DNA of 12,770 nt from Chthoniobacterales bacterium. GTDB lineage: Bacteria; Verrucomicrobiota; Verrucomicrobiia; Chthoniobacterales; UBA10450. Positions 1 to 6,704 of the stretch are shown one piece after another. The position numbers and the translations under genes are program-made. Position 1 is the first letter of the stretch; every line of letters begins with the position of its first letter. The notes under the pieces were generated by a model. It saw nothing but the letters and a program-made list of their open reading frames with translations, had not been told where the DNA came from and searched no databases. The stretch lies in contig JAICXG010000059.1 in assembly GCA_025980625.1 (NCBI GenBank), positions 1-12,770 of the forward strand, read 5' to 3'.

Positions 1-755
1 AAATGACGCACCGGCTCACCGGCGAGAGCTTCGCGCAGGAGCATTTGCTGGAAGGTCATGCGCGAAGCATTGCGGATAAATATCCCGAGAATGAACCACC
101 AGATGCCGCCAATGATGTTGCCGGTGAAGAAGCTAAATACGCCAAGCACAACCAGCAGGATGCCAAACCCGCTGCCGATCCCCGAGGCGATCCGGGTCGC
201 CCAGTGCAGGTTCTGTTTCGCCGCCCATAGGGCAGAGCGGAGGACACGGCCGCCGTCGAGCGGAAAGGCCGGCACGATGTTAAAAAGAACGAGAATGAGG
301 TTAATCGACCCGAGATAAGTCAGCACAGCGGTAAGCGGCAGCGGCGATTGAGTTGCGCGGCCGAGCCAGGCGAGGAGAAAACAACAGACTGCGATCAGCA
401 CGCTCGCGATCGGCCCGGCGATGGCCATGAAAAACTCCGACTTAGGGCTGGGCGGTTCCTTCGACATTTCGGCTACGCCACCGAAGATGAAAAGGGTGAT
501 CCCTTTCATCGGAATCCCAAACCGGCGAGCCACGATCGAATGGGCAAACTCATGCAGCACGATCGAGACGAAAAGGCCGAGCGCGCCAGCCACCCCCATC
601 CACCAGTAAGTCGCGTGTGAAAAGCCCTTGTACTCGGCCGGGAAATAGCCGACCGCCAGAGTCCAGGTGACAAGAAAGGCCAGGACGAGCCAGCTTAGGT
701 CGACGTGAACTTCGAACCCGAGCAACTTGAAGAGAGTAATCCGTTTTCCGAACAT
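1..755 (-). CDS. Site-2 protease family (M50) membrane metalloprotease, C-terminus off window
   Basis: Polytopic membrane zinc protease of the site-2 protease family, expected to cut membrane proteins within the bilayer. Reading leftward from ATG at 755, the frame stays open to the window edge (251 complete residues seen). Visible motifs: the zinc-binding HEFAH at residues 68-72 inside a hydrophobic segment, and the second metal motif FNIVPAFPLDGGR at about 158-170, whose Asp167 should be the third ligand. Hydrophobic segments lie near residues 20-37, 52-68, 108-131, 143-162, 194-212 and 215-228. The layout matches SpoIVFB/Rip3-like members, which often carry C-terminal CBS domains; that part would lie beyond position 1. 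The start is supported by a GAGGG purine run 9 nt upstream of the ATG. It is divergent from the kinase gene. Substrate and regulation are not visible. Family assignment is firm; the biological role is not. Confidence 0.93.
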   Translation of the reverse strand, partial: MFGKRITLFKLLGFEVHVDLSWLVLAFLVTWTLAVGYFPAEYKGFSHATYWWMGVAGALGLFVSIVLHEFAHSIVARRFGIPMKGITLFIFGGVAEMSKEPPSPKSEFFMAIAGPIASVLIAVCCFLLAWLGRATQSPLPLTAVLTYLGSINLILVLFNIVPAFPLDGGRVLRSALWAAKQNLHWATRIASGIGSGFGILLVVLGVFSFFTGNIIGGIWWFILGIFIRNASRMTFQQMLLREALAGEPVRH

Positions 756-884
756 GGAACTGTGCCCTCACCCTCGGCTAATTCCCGCCGGAAGCTAGCG
801 GAACCCTTTCGATATGTCATTGCTCTCGACCTGCTCGCCCGTCACACCCACGAAATGTGGATCATGGTGAATCTGGTAATGTGA
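756..884. promoter_or_regulatory. Divergent intergenic region between M50 protease and kinase genes
   Basis: This 129-bp gap must hold the upstream signals of both divergent genes. I see the SD of the protease (complement of 763-767), and a weak bulged inverted repeat at 782-803 (TTCC-GC against GCGGAA with one extra C). I cannot pick out convincing -35/-10 pairs on either strand, so promoter placement is an inference from gene orientation only. Confidence 0.3.
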
Positions 885-1343
885 GTGGTGCAAGCGGAGT
901 GCGTGATTTTCGTCGGATTACCCGGCTCGGGAAAAACGACGCTCTACCGCGAACGGTTTTCCGGCACCCATGTGCACATCAGCAAGGACCGGTCGCCGAA
1001 TGCATCGCGCCGCGAAGCGCGCCAGCATGAAGTCATCGATCAGTCACTCGCGGCCGGGCGTTCGGTGGTAATCGATAACACCAACCCAACCACCGCTGAG
1101 CGCGCCGCGATTATTGCAATCGCGCGGACGCATCGGGCGAAAGTTATCGGCTACTTCTTCGATGTGCCGACCCGGGCGGCGGTCGCGCGTAACGCAGAAC
1201 GCAGCGGTCGCGAGAAAGTGCCTAACGTCGCCATCTTTACGGTCGCGAAACGTCTCGAACGCCCGACAGGCGAGGAAGGCTTTGATGCGCTTTTCGTGGT
1301 GAGGATCGCGCCGGATCGTTCGCTGCGGATCGAGCCTGCCTAA
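885..1343 (+). CDS. Small P-loop kinase, polynucleotide-kinase-like (AAA_33/zeta-type fold)
   Basis: A 152-residue soluble ATP-binding protein, probably a phosphotransferase acting on a nucleic-acid end or small molecule. Walker A is GLPGSGKTT at residues 11-19. It is followed by ISKD with Asp35, the position equivalent to the catalytic aspartate of T4 Pnk-type kinases, then the strand motif VVIDNTNPT at 61-69, which is typical of PNKP/T4 Pnk-like kinases. An arginine-rich lid region lies at 102-110 (RNAERSGRE), with a further basic patch at about 122-126. It is a lone kinase domain, with no phosphatase or ligase domain and no antitoxin beside it, which argues against a zeta toxin. The start is uncertain: there are tandem GTG codons at 885 and 888, preceded by an in-frame ATG-TGA, and no clear SD. 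A GTG at 903 has GGAG only 3 nt before it and would leave very little before the P-loop. Its stop codon lies inside a copy of the dispersed 9-mer. Fold is confident, substrate unknown. Confidence 0.8.
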   Translation: MVQAECVIFVGLPGSGKTTLYRERFSGTHVHISKDRSPNASRREARQHEVIDQSLAAGRSVVIDNTNPTTAERAAIIAIARTHRAKVIGYFFDVPTRAAVARNAERSGREKVPNVAIFTVAKRLERPTGEEGFDALFVVRIAPDRSLRIEPA

Positions 1344-1346
1344 CGA
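1338..1346 (+). repeat. Dispersed 9-mer GCCTAACGA, copy 1 (kinase stop codon)
   Basis: Exact copy. The TAA of the motif is the stop codon of the kinase gene (GCC-TAA-CGA), so half the word lies outside the coding region. Confidence 0.7.
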
Positions 1347-1359
1347 CTAAAAGTCGCGG

Positions 1360-1387
1360 CTGCTCTCGGGAAGCTAACCGACAGCAG
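1360..1387. terminator. Hairpin between convergent kinase and DUF4340 genes, possible bidirectional terminator
   Basis: Arms CTGCT-c-TCGG (1360-1369) and CCGA-c-AGCAG (1378-1387) pair over nine base pairs with one C-C mismatch and an 8-nt loop. It sits in the 45-bp gap between two converging genes, immediately beyond the DUF4340 stop codon. There is no clear T tract on either side, so intrinsic termination is only plausible. A smaller hairpin (CGACT/AGTCG) precedes it at 1344-1356. Confidence 0.4.
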
Positions 1388-1388
1388 G

Positions 1389-3233
1389 CTAAGGCGGCGT
1401 CGCAATGGGAGAGCTTGACGCCGCCGGAACCGGGCTGGGCGAGGGCGAAGGAGCCGCCGCTGTCGCCAGCGGCAACGTGAGCGCGCTGTGGTCAGGATCG
1501 CTTACGACAAAAGTGCCATCGCGCCCGTCTACCTGCGCATACCACATCCCTTCCGGGGTACGGTTGCCGATCGTTAATTTGTGCAGAGCTTTGTCATCGG
1601 GCGAAGTGGTGAAGGTGATCACGAGCGTCGCTTTTTCGAAACCGTAATCCGGCTTGCTCGGGCCGACCCAGCGCACCGCGCGCAGGGCCGCGAGAGTGTT
1701 GAGGAGTGACTCAAGGTTGTTGTTGTCGATCTCGCCCTGGCCGCCGATCCACTTCCACTCTTTCGGGCTGTTGCGGATGAGTGACTCCTCGCGATTGCTG
1801 ACCCGCGAGAGACGATGGATTTCCTCCGGTTTGAACTTGAAGATCGCAAGCCCTTGCCACTGCAAAGGATCAGCCCAGATTTTGCCTAACAATTGCTGGT
1901 CAACCGCAACCACGAACGGTTCTTCATCGACGCGCGCATAAGCCTCACCGTTTTCGACTCGGCCAAACGAGAGGGTCAGATAGGGATGCTCGCCGGCCGC
2001 GGTTTCAGCTGTGTTTTCCGAGGCGAAGGAGCTAAACGTCACCTTCAACTGCGGGTTGTCGAGACCATATTTCGGCAGGTCGGAAGCGGTATCGGCAACA
2101 AAGCGCTTGACCTGGGTGTCGTTCAATAGATCGAGCAGGCGGCGCACTTCCTCGCTGTTCGCCGGCTCGTTGTTGCGGCTGGCGATCGACCAGCTCTGGT
2201 CTTTGCGCGCCAGCACGATCTTCGGCTGGCCGGCGGCCTCGATGTGGATCCGGTCGAGATTGTTCGTGTCCAGCCTAACGAGATGACGATCGCGCAGATC
2301 GTTAGGCCGGACCTTCAACAACTCTTCGGTTTTCCTGGGCAATGCGTATACTCCATTGCGCGGCAGATAACGGGCGTAAATCGCATCCTTTATCTTATCG
2401 CTCGCCGTCCCAATCTGAAGAGTCCGGCCTTGCTTGTCTTCGCGGCCGTAGATCGTAATCGAGCCGCGCGGTTCCGTGAGGCCGTAGGCGTGCAGGTCGC
2501 CGCTGTCGCTGGCAACAAATTCCTGGATGCGACCATTGGTGACATTGGCAAGCAAGTCGCCGATTTTCTGATCATCGCCGCGCGCCTGGAGCGGCTTGAG
2601 GATTTCCCAGTGCTCGTTCTTTTTCGCTAATTCGATCTCGCCCGCCGGCGTCTTAATGATGGCGCGGGTGACTTGCGCGGTGGTCAGGTCAGTCAGCTTG
2701 CGATCGCGAAACTCATCCGGCTTTTTCGAGATATCAGCCCGGACGTTTTGCGATGCGATCATCACCTCCTTCGAGTCGGCCAGCCGGACGTAGATTTTGC
2801 CTTCCAGCGCAGCATCCTTCCCAAAGAGGATTTCGTGCGATTCGTTAGGCAGGACTAACCGCATCCGCAGCTTTGGCTGGCGTAGACCGTATTCACTCAG
2901 GCGGCCTTTTCCCGCCGTCACCGCCTGCATCGGGATGACCGCGTCCTTGCGCCACATTTCGATGTCGCTAATCAGGTTGTCGACCTCGGCGCTGTCGGCC
3001 TCGTCTTTGACCGGCGCAGTCAGGCGCCAGTTACCGTTCTGCCGCTGTAGCTCGACCCGGTCGTCGCCATTCTGGATAACAATGCCCTGAAGTTTTTCCC
3101 GATCGAAGTTGATCACATTGCCCGCCTGGCGCTGCGCCTCGGCCGTGTTTGGTTTCTTGCTTTCGAAAAACTTAATCCAGAGGCCGAGCCCGAGCGCGAG
3201 AAGGAGAAGGATGATGGTGGTGCGCGTCTTCAT
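1389..3233 (-). CDS. DUF4340 domain protein, four tandem modules, ABC-associated
   Basis: A 614-residue, probably extracytoplasmic protein anchored by one N-terminal hydrophobic segment (about residues 5-22, after KTR). It is the usual last partner of GldG/ABC-2 gene sets; molecular role unknown. By eye it contains four modules of about 140 residues. Each has a Trp near its start (W69, W209, W348, W494), an amphipathic stretch of the LLxxLxxxxxxxFV kind, and then a YGL or YGF turn (115-117, 250-252, 389-391, 530-532). Module junctions are marked by FRDRKL (175-180), LRDRHL (313-318) and a degenerate DPLQWQGL (455-462). The tail (about 591-614) is Ala/Ser/Pro-rich and looks disordered. It starts 12 bp after the gldG-like stop codon, so the two are surely co-transcribed. 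A GGAG abuts the ATG, too close for a normal SD. Four exact or near copies of the dispersed 9-mer lie within it. Family assignment is confident; the module count is my own alignment. Confidence 0.88.
   Translation of the reverse strand: MKTRTTIILLLLALGLGLWIKFFESKKPNTAEAQRQAGNVINFDREKLQGIVIQNGDDRVELQRQNGNWRLTAPVKDEADSAEVDNLISDIEMWRKDAVIPMQAVTAGKGRLSEYGLRQPKLRMRLVLPNESHEILFGKDAALEGKIYVRLADSKEVMIASQNVRADISKKPDEFRDRKLTDLTTAQVTRAIIKTPAGEIELAKKNEHWEILKPLQARGDDQKIGDLLANVTNGRIQEFVASDSGDLHAYGLTEPRGSITIYGREDKQGRTLQIGTASDKIKDAIYARYLPRNGVYALPRKTEELLKVRPNDLRDRHLVRLDTNNLDRIHIEAAGQPKIVLARKDQSWSIASRNNEPANSEEVRRLLDLLNDTQVKRFVADTASDLPKYGLDNPQLKVTFSSFASENTAETAAGEHPYLTLSFGRVENGEAYARVDEEPFVVAVDQQLLGKIWADPLQWQGLAIFKFKPEEIHRLSRVSNREESLIRNSPKEWKWIGGQGEIDNNNLESLLNTLAALRAVRWVGPSKPDYGFEKATLVITFTTSPDDKALHKLTIGNRTPEGMWYAQVDGRDGTFVVSDPDHSALTLPLATAAAPSPSPSPVPAASSSPIATPP
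2273..2307. repeat. Inverted pair of the dispersed 9-mer inside the DUF4340 gene
   Basis: GCCTAACGA at 2273-2281 and its exact reverse complement TCGTTAGGC at 2299-2307 face each other across 17 nt. They can form a 9-bp stem. On the coding (minus) strand the pair encodes PNDLRDRHLVRL, using CCT-AAC for one copy and GTT-AGG for the other, so the two copies lie in different codon phases and the symmetry is not a by-product of the protein sequence. Confidence 0.75.
2842..2850 (-). repeat. Dispersed 9-mer GCCTAACGA, copy 4 (in DUF4340 gene)
   Basis: Exact copy on the minus strand, read as the codons CTG-CCT-AAC-GAA (LPNE) of the DUF4340 protein. Confidence 0.7.
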
Positions 3234-3242
3234 CTCCTATAC

Positions 3243-3251
3243 TCGTTAGGC
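3243..3251 (-). repeat. Dispersed 9-mer GCCTAACGA, copy 5 (gldG-like stop codon)
   Basis: Exact copy on the minus strand. It spans the TAA stop of the gldG-like gene in the same register (GCC-TAA-CGA) as at the kinase stop, and ends 9 nt before the ATG of the DUF4340 gene. Confidence 0.7.
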
Positions 3252-4736
3252 ACGGCGCCGCCACCAGACGAGCAGCCCAAACGTCGCCGGCACGAGCGGA
3301 ATCAGCACGAGAATGATCCAGCGCAGGCTGCGCAGCGATCGTTCGTCGAGGGTAAAAGTGAGCGCCTGCGGAATCTTCGGCGCAATTCCGATCAATTGTT
3401 CGCGGCTGAGAAGCCAGTTGATGCTCGCCGACATGAAGTCGAGTTGCTGCTGATCCTGCGTCAGGGCGTTGTCCTGAATAAAAGTGGAGTTAGCCACCAC
3501 AATCAGCCGGGCGGAGTTGATCTGAACACGTTGGTCGGCGCTCCCGCCTTTTTCGATCGAAGCCGCGATCGTGAGCGGCTCGCCTTTATCTTTCGCCGGA
3601 TCGTACTGGAGCAGCGCCTCGTCATCCGAATAATAATCGGTTTCGCCCCAGTAACCCTTCTCGGCCTGGGCGAGCGGCGCGAGGTGGATATTGGCGGCGG
3701 CGACAGCCTGGGAATCGAGCGTGAGCGAGCTGGTCGCGCCGAAGAACGGCGCACGCACATCGGTCAGGCGTTTCGTCACCGGGTTATCGGGAAGAAAATG
3801 CGCGACCACATCGCGCACCCGCGCCACCTCCTCAATTCCAGTTTTGACCATCGCCATCAGCCGATCGTCATCGAGTTTCACTCCCTGCTCGTTAAGGAAG
3901 GCCAGCAGTTTGGGCGTTTTCGCCGCCGGGTCGATGAGCAGGAGAATACGCCCTTCTTTGTTCCAGAAATCGCGCAGCATCTTCATCTCGCGATCGGAGA
4001 AATCGTATTGCGGGCCGGCAATCATCACGACCTTGATGTCCGCCGGGATCGCCGGGAGCTCGAAAAGATTCAGCTCTTTAAAGTCGATGTTCTCGTTCTG
4101 GATAAAGGTCTTTAGGGTTGAGATTGGACTTTGTCCGCTAAGCGGCGGCTCCTTGTGACCGACGATATAACCCACAGTGTTCTTCTTTCCTTCCACCACA
4201 TCGATCAGTGCGCTTGTGATCGCCTGCTCACCTTTAAAGGCTGTGACCCTGGGCTGCTCGCCGACCATCGGGTTACCCTGGTCCATCTCCGCCATATCCG
4301 AAGCTTTGACGGTCTTGCTGCGGCCTTTGTAATCGACGATCAGGACACTTTCGTCCGTCACCACCTTATACTTATCGAAGAGTTCCTTCGCTCTCGTCAG
4401 GTTGCGCTCTGGGTCGACATACTCGACATCGATTTTGCCGTGCGAGGCGTACTGGTATTCGGTGAGCAGGTTCTGCACGTCTCCGGTGATCGGATTCTGC
4501 GCCCCGAAAAAGACCGTGATTCGCACCTTCCCTTCCAGCGCATCGAGGAAATGCTTCGTCTTGTCGGAAAGCGCGTATTTCTTGTCGCGCGACAGGTCCC
4601 AGCGCCGGTAATGCTCGAACCCGAGATAGTTCACCATTGCCGCGAGGACGATGATAATCACGACCTGGATAATAACATTCAGGCCGATCTGGAGGCGGCG
4701 AATGTTCTTCGGCTTGTTCTCTGGTTGGCTAGCCAT
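3246..4736 (-). CDS. GldG-like ABC-associated membrane protein
   Basis: A 496-residue protein of the GldG/ABC-type uncharacterised transport auxiliary family. It has an N-terminal transmembrane segment at about 18-38, a large extracytoplasmic region, and a C-terminal transmembrane segment at about 470-491 ending in a positively charged WWRRRA tail. The start of the soluble part (RRWDLSRDKKYALSDKT, 44-60) followed by VRITVFFG (71-78) is typical of GldG family members, whose soluble part resembles the IFT52-like GldG domain. In Bacteroidetes, GldA-GldF-GldG form an ABC transporter needed for gliding. Outside that phylum the same set is common in non-gliders and its job is not known. It lies third in the minus-strand operon, 116 bp after the permease and 12 bp before DUF4340. 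No SD precedes the ATG. The 116-bp upstream gap carries repeats and might hold an extra promoter or processing site. Family confident; function inferred only from context. Confidence 0.88.
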   Translation of the reverse strand: MASQPENKPKNIRRLQIGLNVIIQVVIIIVLAAMVNYLGFEHYRRWDLSRDKKYALSDKTKHFLDALEGKVRITVFFGAQNPITGDVQNLLTEYQYASHGKIDVEYVDPERNLTRAKELFDKYKVVTDESVLIVDYKGRSKTVKASDMAEMDQGNPMVGEQPRVTAFKGEQAITSALIDVVEGKKNTVGYIVGHKEPPLSGQSPISTLKTFIQNENIDFKELNLFELPAIPADIKVVMIAGPQYDFSDREMKMLRDFWNKEGRILLLIDPAAKTPKLLAFLNEQGVKLDDDRLMAMVKTGIEEVARVRDVVAHFLPDNPVTKRLTDVRAPFFGATSSLTLDSQAVAAANIHLAPLAQAEKGYWGETDYYSDDEALLQYDPAKDKGEPLTIAASIEKGGSADQRVQINSARLIVVANSTFIQDNALTQDQQQLDFMSASINWLLSREQLIGIAPKIPQALTFTLDERSLRSLRWIILVLIPLVPATFGLLVWWRRRA

Positions 4737-4758
4737 TGTTTAGTGTAACCGCGAGCAA

Positions 4759-4830
4759 AGTCGAGGGATCGTGAGTAAAACTGTCAAGTCCACTTCCGCG
4801 AGAGCCTTCGACTCCGCTGCGCTTCGTTCA
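4759..4830. repeat. Intergenic GC-rich repeat region between permease and gldG-like genes
   Basis: Two oppositely oriented units of a short repeat family. AGTCGAGGG-ATCGTGA at 4759-4774 is partly complementary to CCTTCGACT at 4805-4813 (8 of 9) and to TTCACGAT at 4828-4834. The arms are interleaved (A-B-A'-B'), not nested, so they cannot form one simple hairpin. The core CTGCGCTTCG at 4817-4826 recurs in the gaps at 5648-5678 and 11995-12004. Confidence 0.5.
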
Positions 4831-4852
4831 CGATAATGAAACGAGCGCGCGC

Positions 4853-5608
4853 TTAGAGTCGCCATTTGCGGGATTGAAATGCTTGATAGGTGAAAGTGAG
4901 CATCACGATCGTCATGCTGACATATAAGACGATTGGCCGGGTATCGATCTGGCCGCGCGAGAGCGTGCCCATCTGCTCGATGGCCGAGAAATAGCCGAGT
5001 AATTGCCGGGTCTCGGAGCCGACATCGAGCAGGATAAACTGCACCAGGCCAAAAAAGAAAAGCAGGGTGATCACGGCGAATGAGATAATCGCGGCCACGA
5101 TCTGGTTTCTCGTCAGGACAGAGGCGAAACAACCAATCGAGATATAGAACATCCCGAGCAGGACAAGCATGAGATAGCTGCCGAGATAGGCGCCAGTCGA
5201 GCTCCCCGCCGGCTCGTGAGTGACGGCTTGAAAGATGACGAAGTAAAAGGCGGTTGGGATCCAGAGAATGACATAGAAGATGAGCGCGCCAAAATACTTC
5301 GCGAGCACGACCTGCAGGTCGCGCACCGGCGCAGTCATGAGCGGTTCGATCGTGCCGAGTTTAAACTCTTCGGCAAAGAGTCGCATCGTGATGAGCGGGA
5401 AAATGAGGACAAATGCGAACCAAAAAAAGACCGAGTTAAAGAAAGCTTCCTGGACGGAATACTCCACCGCCCGCTGGTTCATGAAAGAGACCTGGAAGTA
5501 GAAATCGACTCCGCTGACGAGGAGAAAAAAGACGAGGACGATATAGGCGATCGGTGAGTAGAAGTAACTGCGGATCTCGCGGGATAGAAGCGTGAAGAAT
5601 TTTGTCAT
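4853..5608 (-). CDS. ABC-2 type permease, GldF-like
   Basis: A 251-residue inner-membrane protein with six predicted transmembrane segments (about 20-40, 56-75, 106-127, 141-165, 168-193, 225-243), the expected number for an ABC-2 half-transporter. The cytoplasmic stretch after TM2, AEEFKLGTIEPLMTAPV (79-95), is the family hallmark thought to contact the ATPase, and the length is normal for GldF-like permeases. It should dimerise and pair with the ATPase encoded 94 bp upstream; the GldG-like and DUF4340 proteins encoded downstream are probable accessory partners. The ATG at 5608 has no recognisable SD. The gaps on both sides contain members of the same GC-rich intergenic repeat. Substrate unknown. 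An overlapping open frame at 4740-5132 on the same strand is a shadow. Confidence 0.92.
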   Translation of the reverse strand: MTKFFTLLSREIRSYFYSPIAYIVLVFFLLVSGVDFYFQVSFMNQRAVEYSVQEAFFNSVFFWFAFVLIFPLITMRLFAEEFKLGTIEPLMTAPVRDLQVVLAKYFGALIFYVILWIPTAFYFVIFQAVTHEPAGSSTGAYLGSYLMLVLLGMFYISIGCFASVLTRNQIVAAIISFAVITLLFFFGLVQFILLDVGSETRQLLGYFSAIEQMGTLSRGQIDTRPIVLYVSMTIVMLTFTYQAFQSRKWRL

Positions 5609-5647
5609 AAGGCTAAGTCAAGCCAGCTTGCTGTTGCGCGGCCAGAT

Positions 5648-5678
5648 CCCTCGACTTCGCCGCGCTTCGCTCCGGGCG
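5648..5678. repeat. Intergenic GC-rich repeat between ABC ATPase and permease genes
   Basis: The stretch around CCTCGACTTCGCCGCGCTTCG followed by CTCCGGGCG matches the unit at 4805-4826 over most of its core. Its left part (GATCCCTCGACTT) matches the complement of 4756-4770. It lies between two co-directional operon genes, where a spacer of 94 bp is otherwise unexplained. Confidence 0.5.
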
Positions 5679-5702
5679 ACAGACACCGGGCTCATGGCAA
5701 CA

Positions 5703-6638
5703 TCAGACTTCATCCGCATGAGTGATTTCGACGAAAACATCTTCCAAAGTTGCTTTGCGCTGGGAAAGCTCGCGCACCGCCCAGCGGCGATCGCTCGCGA
5801 GGCGAAAGACTTCCGGGCGCACATCGGCGCCCGCTTCCGCGCGGAGAGAGAAGACCTGCCAGTCACCGTCAGTCGTGAGGCTCACGTCCTTAACCCCGGG
5901 GATTTTCTTTAGCTCCTCGATCCCGTCGTCGTTACCTGCCCTGGCCTCAAGCCGCACTCCGGTCGCGGTCCGCATCTGACTAACGAGATTCTCGGGCGTG
6001 TCACAGGCTTCAATCTTACCGCGATTAATAATGATGATGCGGCTGCAGGTCATCTCCACTTCAGGCAGGATGTGAGTCGAGAGCAGAATCGTGTGTTGGC
6101 GCCCAAGATTCCTGATCAATTCGCGCACCTGCCGGATCTGGTTTGGGTCTAACCCGCTCGTCGGCTCATCGAGAATCAAGAGATCGGGCTCATGCACGAG
6201 CGCGTCCGCCAGCCCGACCCGCTGGCGATAACCTTTGGAAAGTGCGCCGATCAGTTTCTTCTCCACCTCTTTCAGCCCGCACAATTCCTTGACGTCGCCG
6301 ACGCGCTCGTTCATGCGGCGATGCGGCACACCTTTGAGCGCGGCGCGATATTCGAGGTATTCCGTCACCCGCATGTCCTTGTAGAGCGGGACGTTTTCCG
6401 GCATGTAACCGAGGTGCGTCCGGGCCTGGAGTGAGTTTTCGAAAATATCGTAACCGGCGACCGAGGCGCGACCGGAAGTCGGCGGCATGAAGCTGGAGAG
6501 AATGCGCATGGTGGTGCTTTTGCCGGCGCCGTTCGGCCCGAGGAAACCCATGATCTCACCCTTACCGACCTCGAAATTGAGATTCTCGATCGCCGTCTGC
6601 CCGGCGTAACGCTTCGTGAGATTTTCAACCTTGATCAT
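5703..6638 (-). CDS. ABC transporter ATP-binding protein, GldA-like
   Basis: A 311-residue cytoplasmic ATPase that should drive the adjacent ABC-2 permease. Counting from the ATG at 6638, it shows Walker A GPNGAGKS at 34-41, a Q-loop region written YMPEN at 78-82 with Glu at the usual Gln position (seen in many GldA/CcmA-type ATPases), the signature LSKGYRQR at 133-140, Walker B LLILDEP at 153-159, and the H-loop STHIL with His189. The last ~90 residues form the DUF4162-like C-terminal domain common in this group. The frame stays open upstream to a TTG at 6668, but MIKVENLTKRY is the normal N-terminus of the family, so I place the start at 6638. No SD is seen there. It is first in the ABC operon and begins 66 bp after the htrA-like stop codon. 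A one-mismatch copy of the dispersed 9-mer (GACTAACGA) is at 5978-5986. Confidence 0.94.
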   Translation of the reverse strand: MIKVENLTKRYAGQTAIENLNFEVGKGEIMGFLGPNGAGKSTTMRILSSFMPPTSGRASVAGYDIFENSLQARTHLGYMPENVPLYKDMRVTEYLEYRAALKGVPHRRMNERVGDVKELCGLKEVEKKLIGALSKGYRQRVGLADALVHEPDLLILDEPTSGLDPNQIRQVRELIRNLGRQHTILLSTHILPEVEMTCSRIIIINRGKIEACDTPENLVSQMRTATGVRLEARAGNDDGIEELKKIPGVKDVSLTTDGDWQVFSLRAEAGADVRPEVFRLASDRRWAVRELSQRKATLEDVFVEITHADEV

Positions 6639-6663
6639 GCGGCAGTGAGTTTTTACTGACAAC

Positions 6664-6704
6664 GCCAACGGAAAAGTGTTGGCAAATTTTTCCCGAAAAA
6701 ATTT
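6664..6704. terminator. Two adjacent inverted repeats between htrA-like and ABC ATPase genes
   Basis: GCCAAC (6664-6669) pairs with GTTGGC (6678-6683) around an 8-nt loop. Next to it, AAATTTTT (6684-6691) pairs with AAAAATTT (6697-6704) around a 5-nt loop, ending at the htrA-like stop codon. Read in the direction of htrA transcription, the A/T hairpin comes first and the GC hairpin second, without a T tract after it. The pair could end or attenuate htrA transcription before the ABC operon, or the A/T-rich part could serve as an upstream promoter element. TTGCCA on the minus strand resembles a -35, but I find no convincing -10. Confidence 0.4.

Noticed and set aside
885..1343. Zeta-type toxin of a toxin-antitoxin pair
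   Set aside because: No small antitoxin gene is adjacent, and the motif set (SKD, VVIDNTNPT) fits polynucleotide-kinase-like proteins better.
1344..1356. CGACT/AGTCG mini-hairpin as a terminator of the kinase gene
   Set aside because: Only five base pairs with a 3-nt loop and no T tract; the hairpin at 1360-1387 is the better candidate.
3396..4748. Plus-strand open frames opposite the gldG-like gene (239 and 205 codons)
   Set aside because: Antisense shadows of a well-supported gene; composition is that of a complementary frame and no domain is recognisable.
2699..5796. HIP1-like GCGATCGC octamers (near 2699 and 5788)
   Set aside because: Only two exact octamers were seen and CGATCG-type words are common in GC-rich DNA; the signal is far weaker than that of GCCTAACGA.
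1389..6638. Evidence for gliding motility
   Set aside because: Only the GldA/F/G-like ABC set is present, which is widespread in non-gliding bacteria; no other gliding or type 9 secretion gene is in the window.
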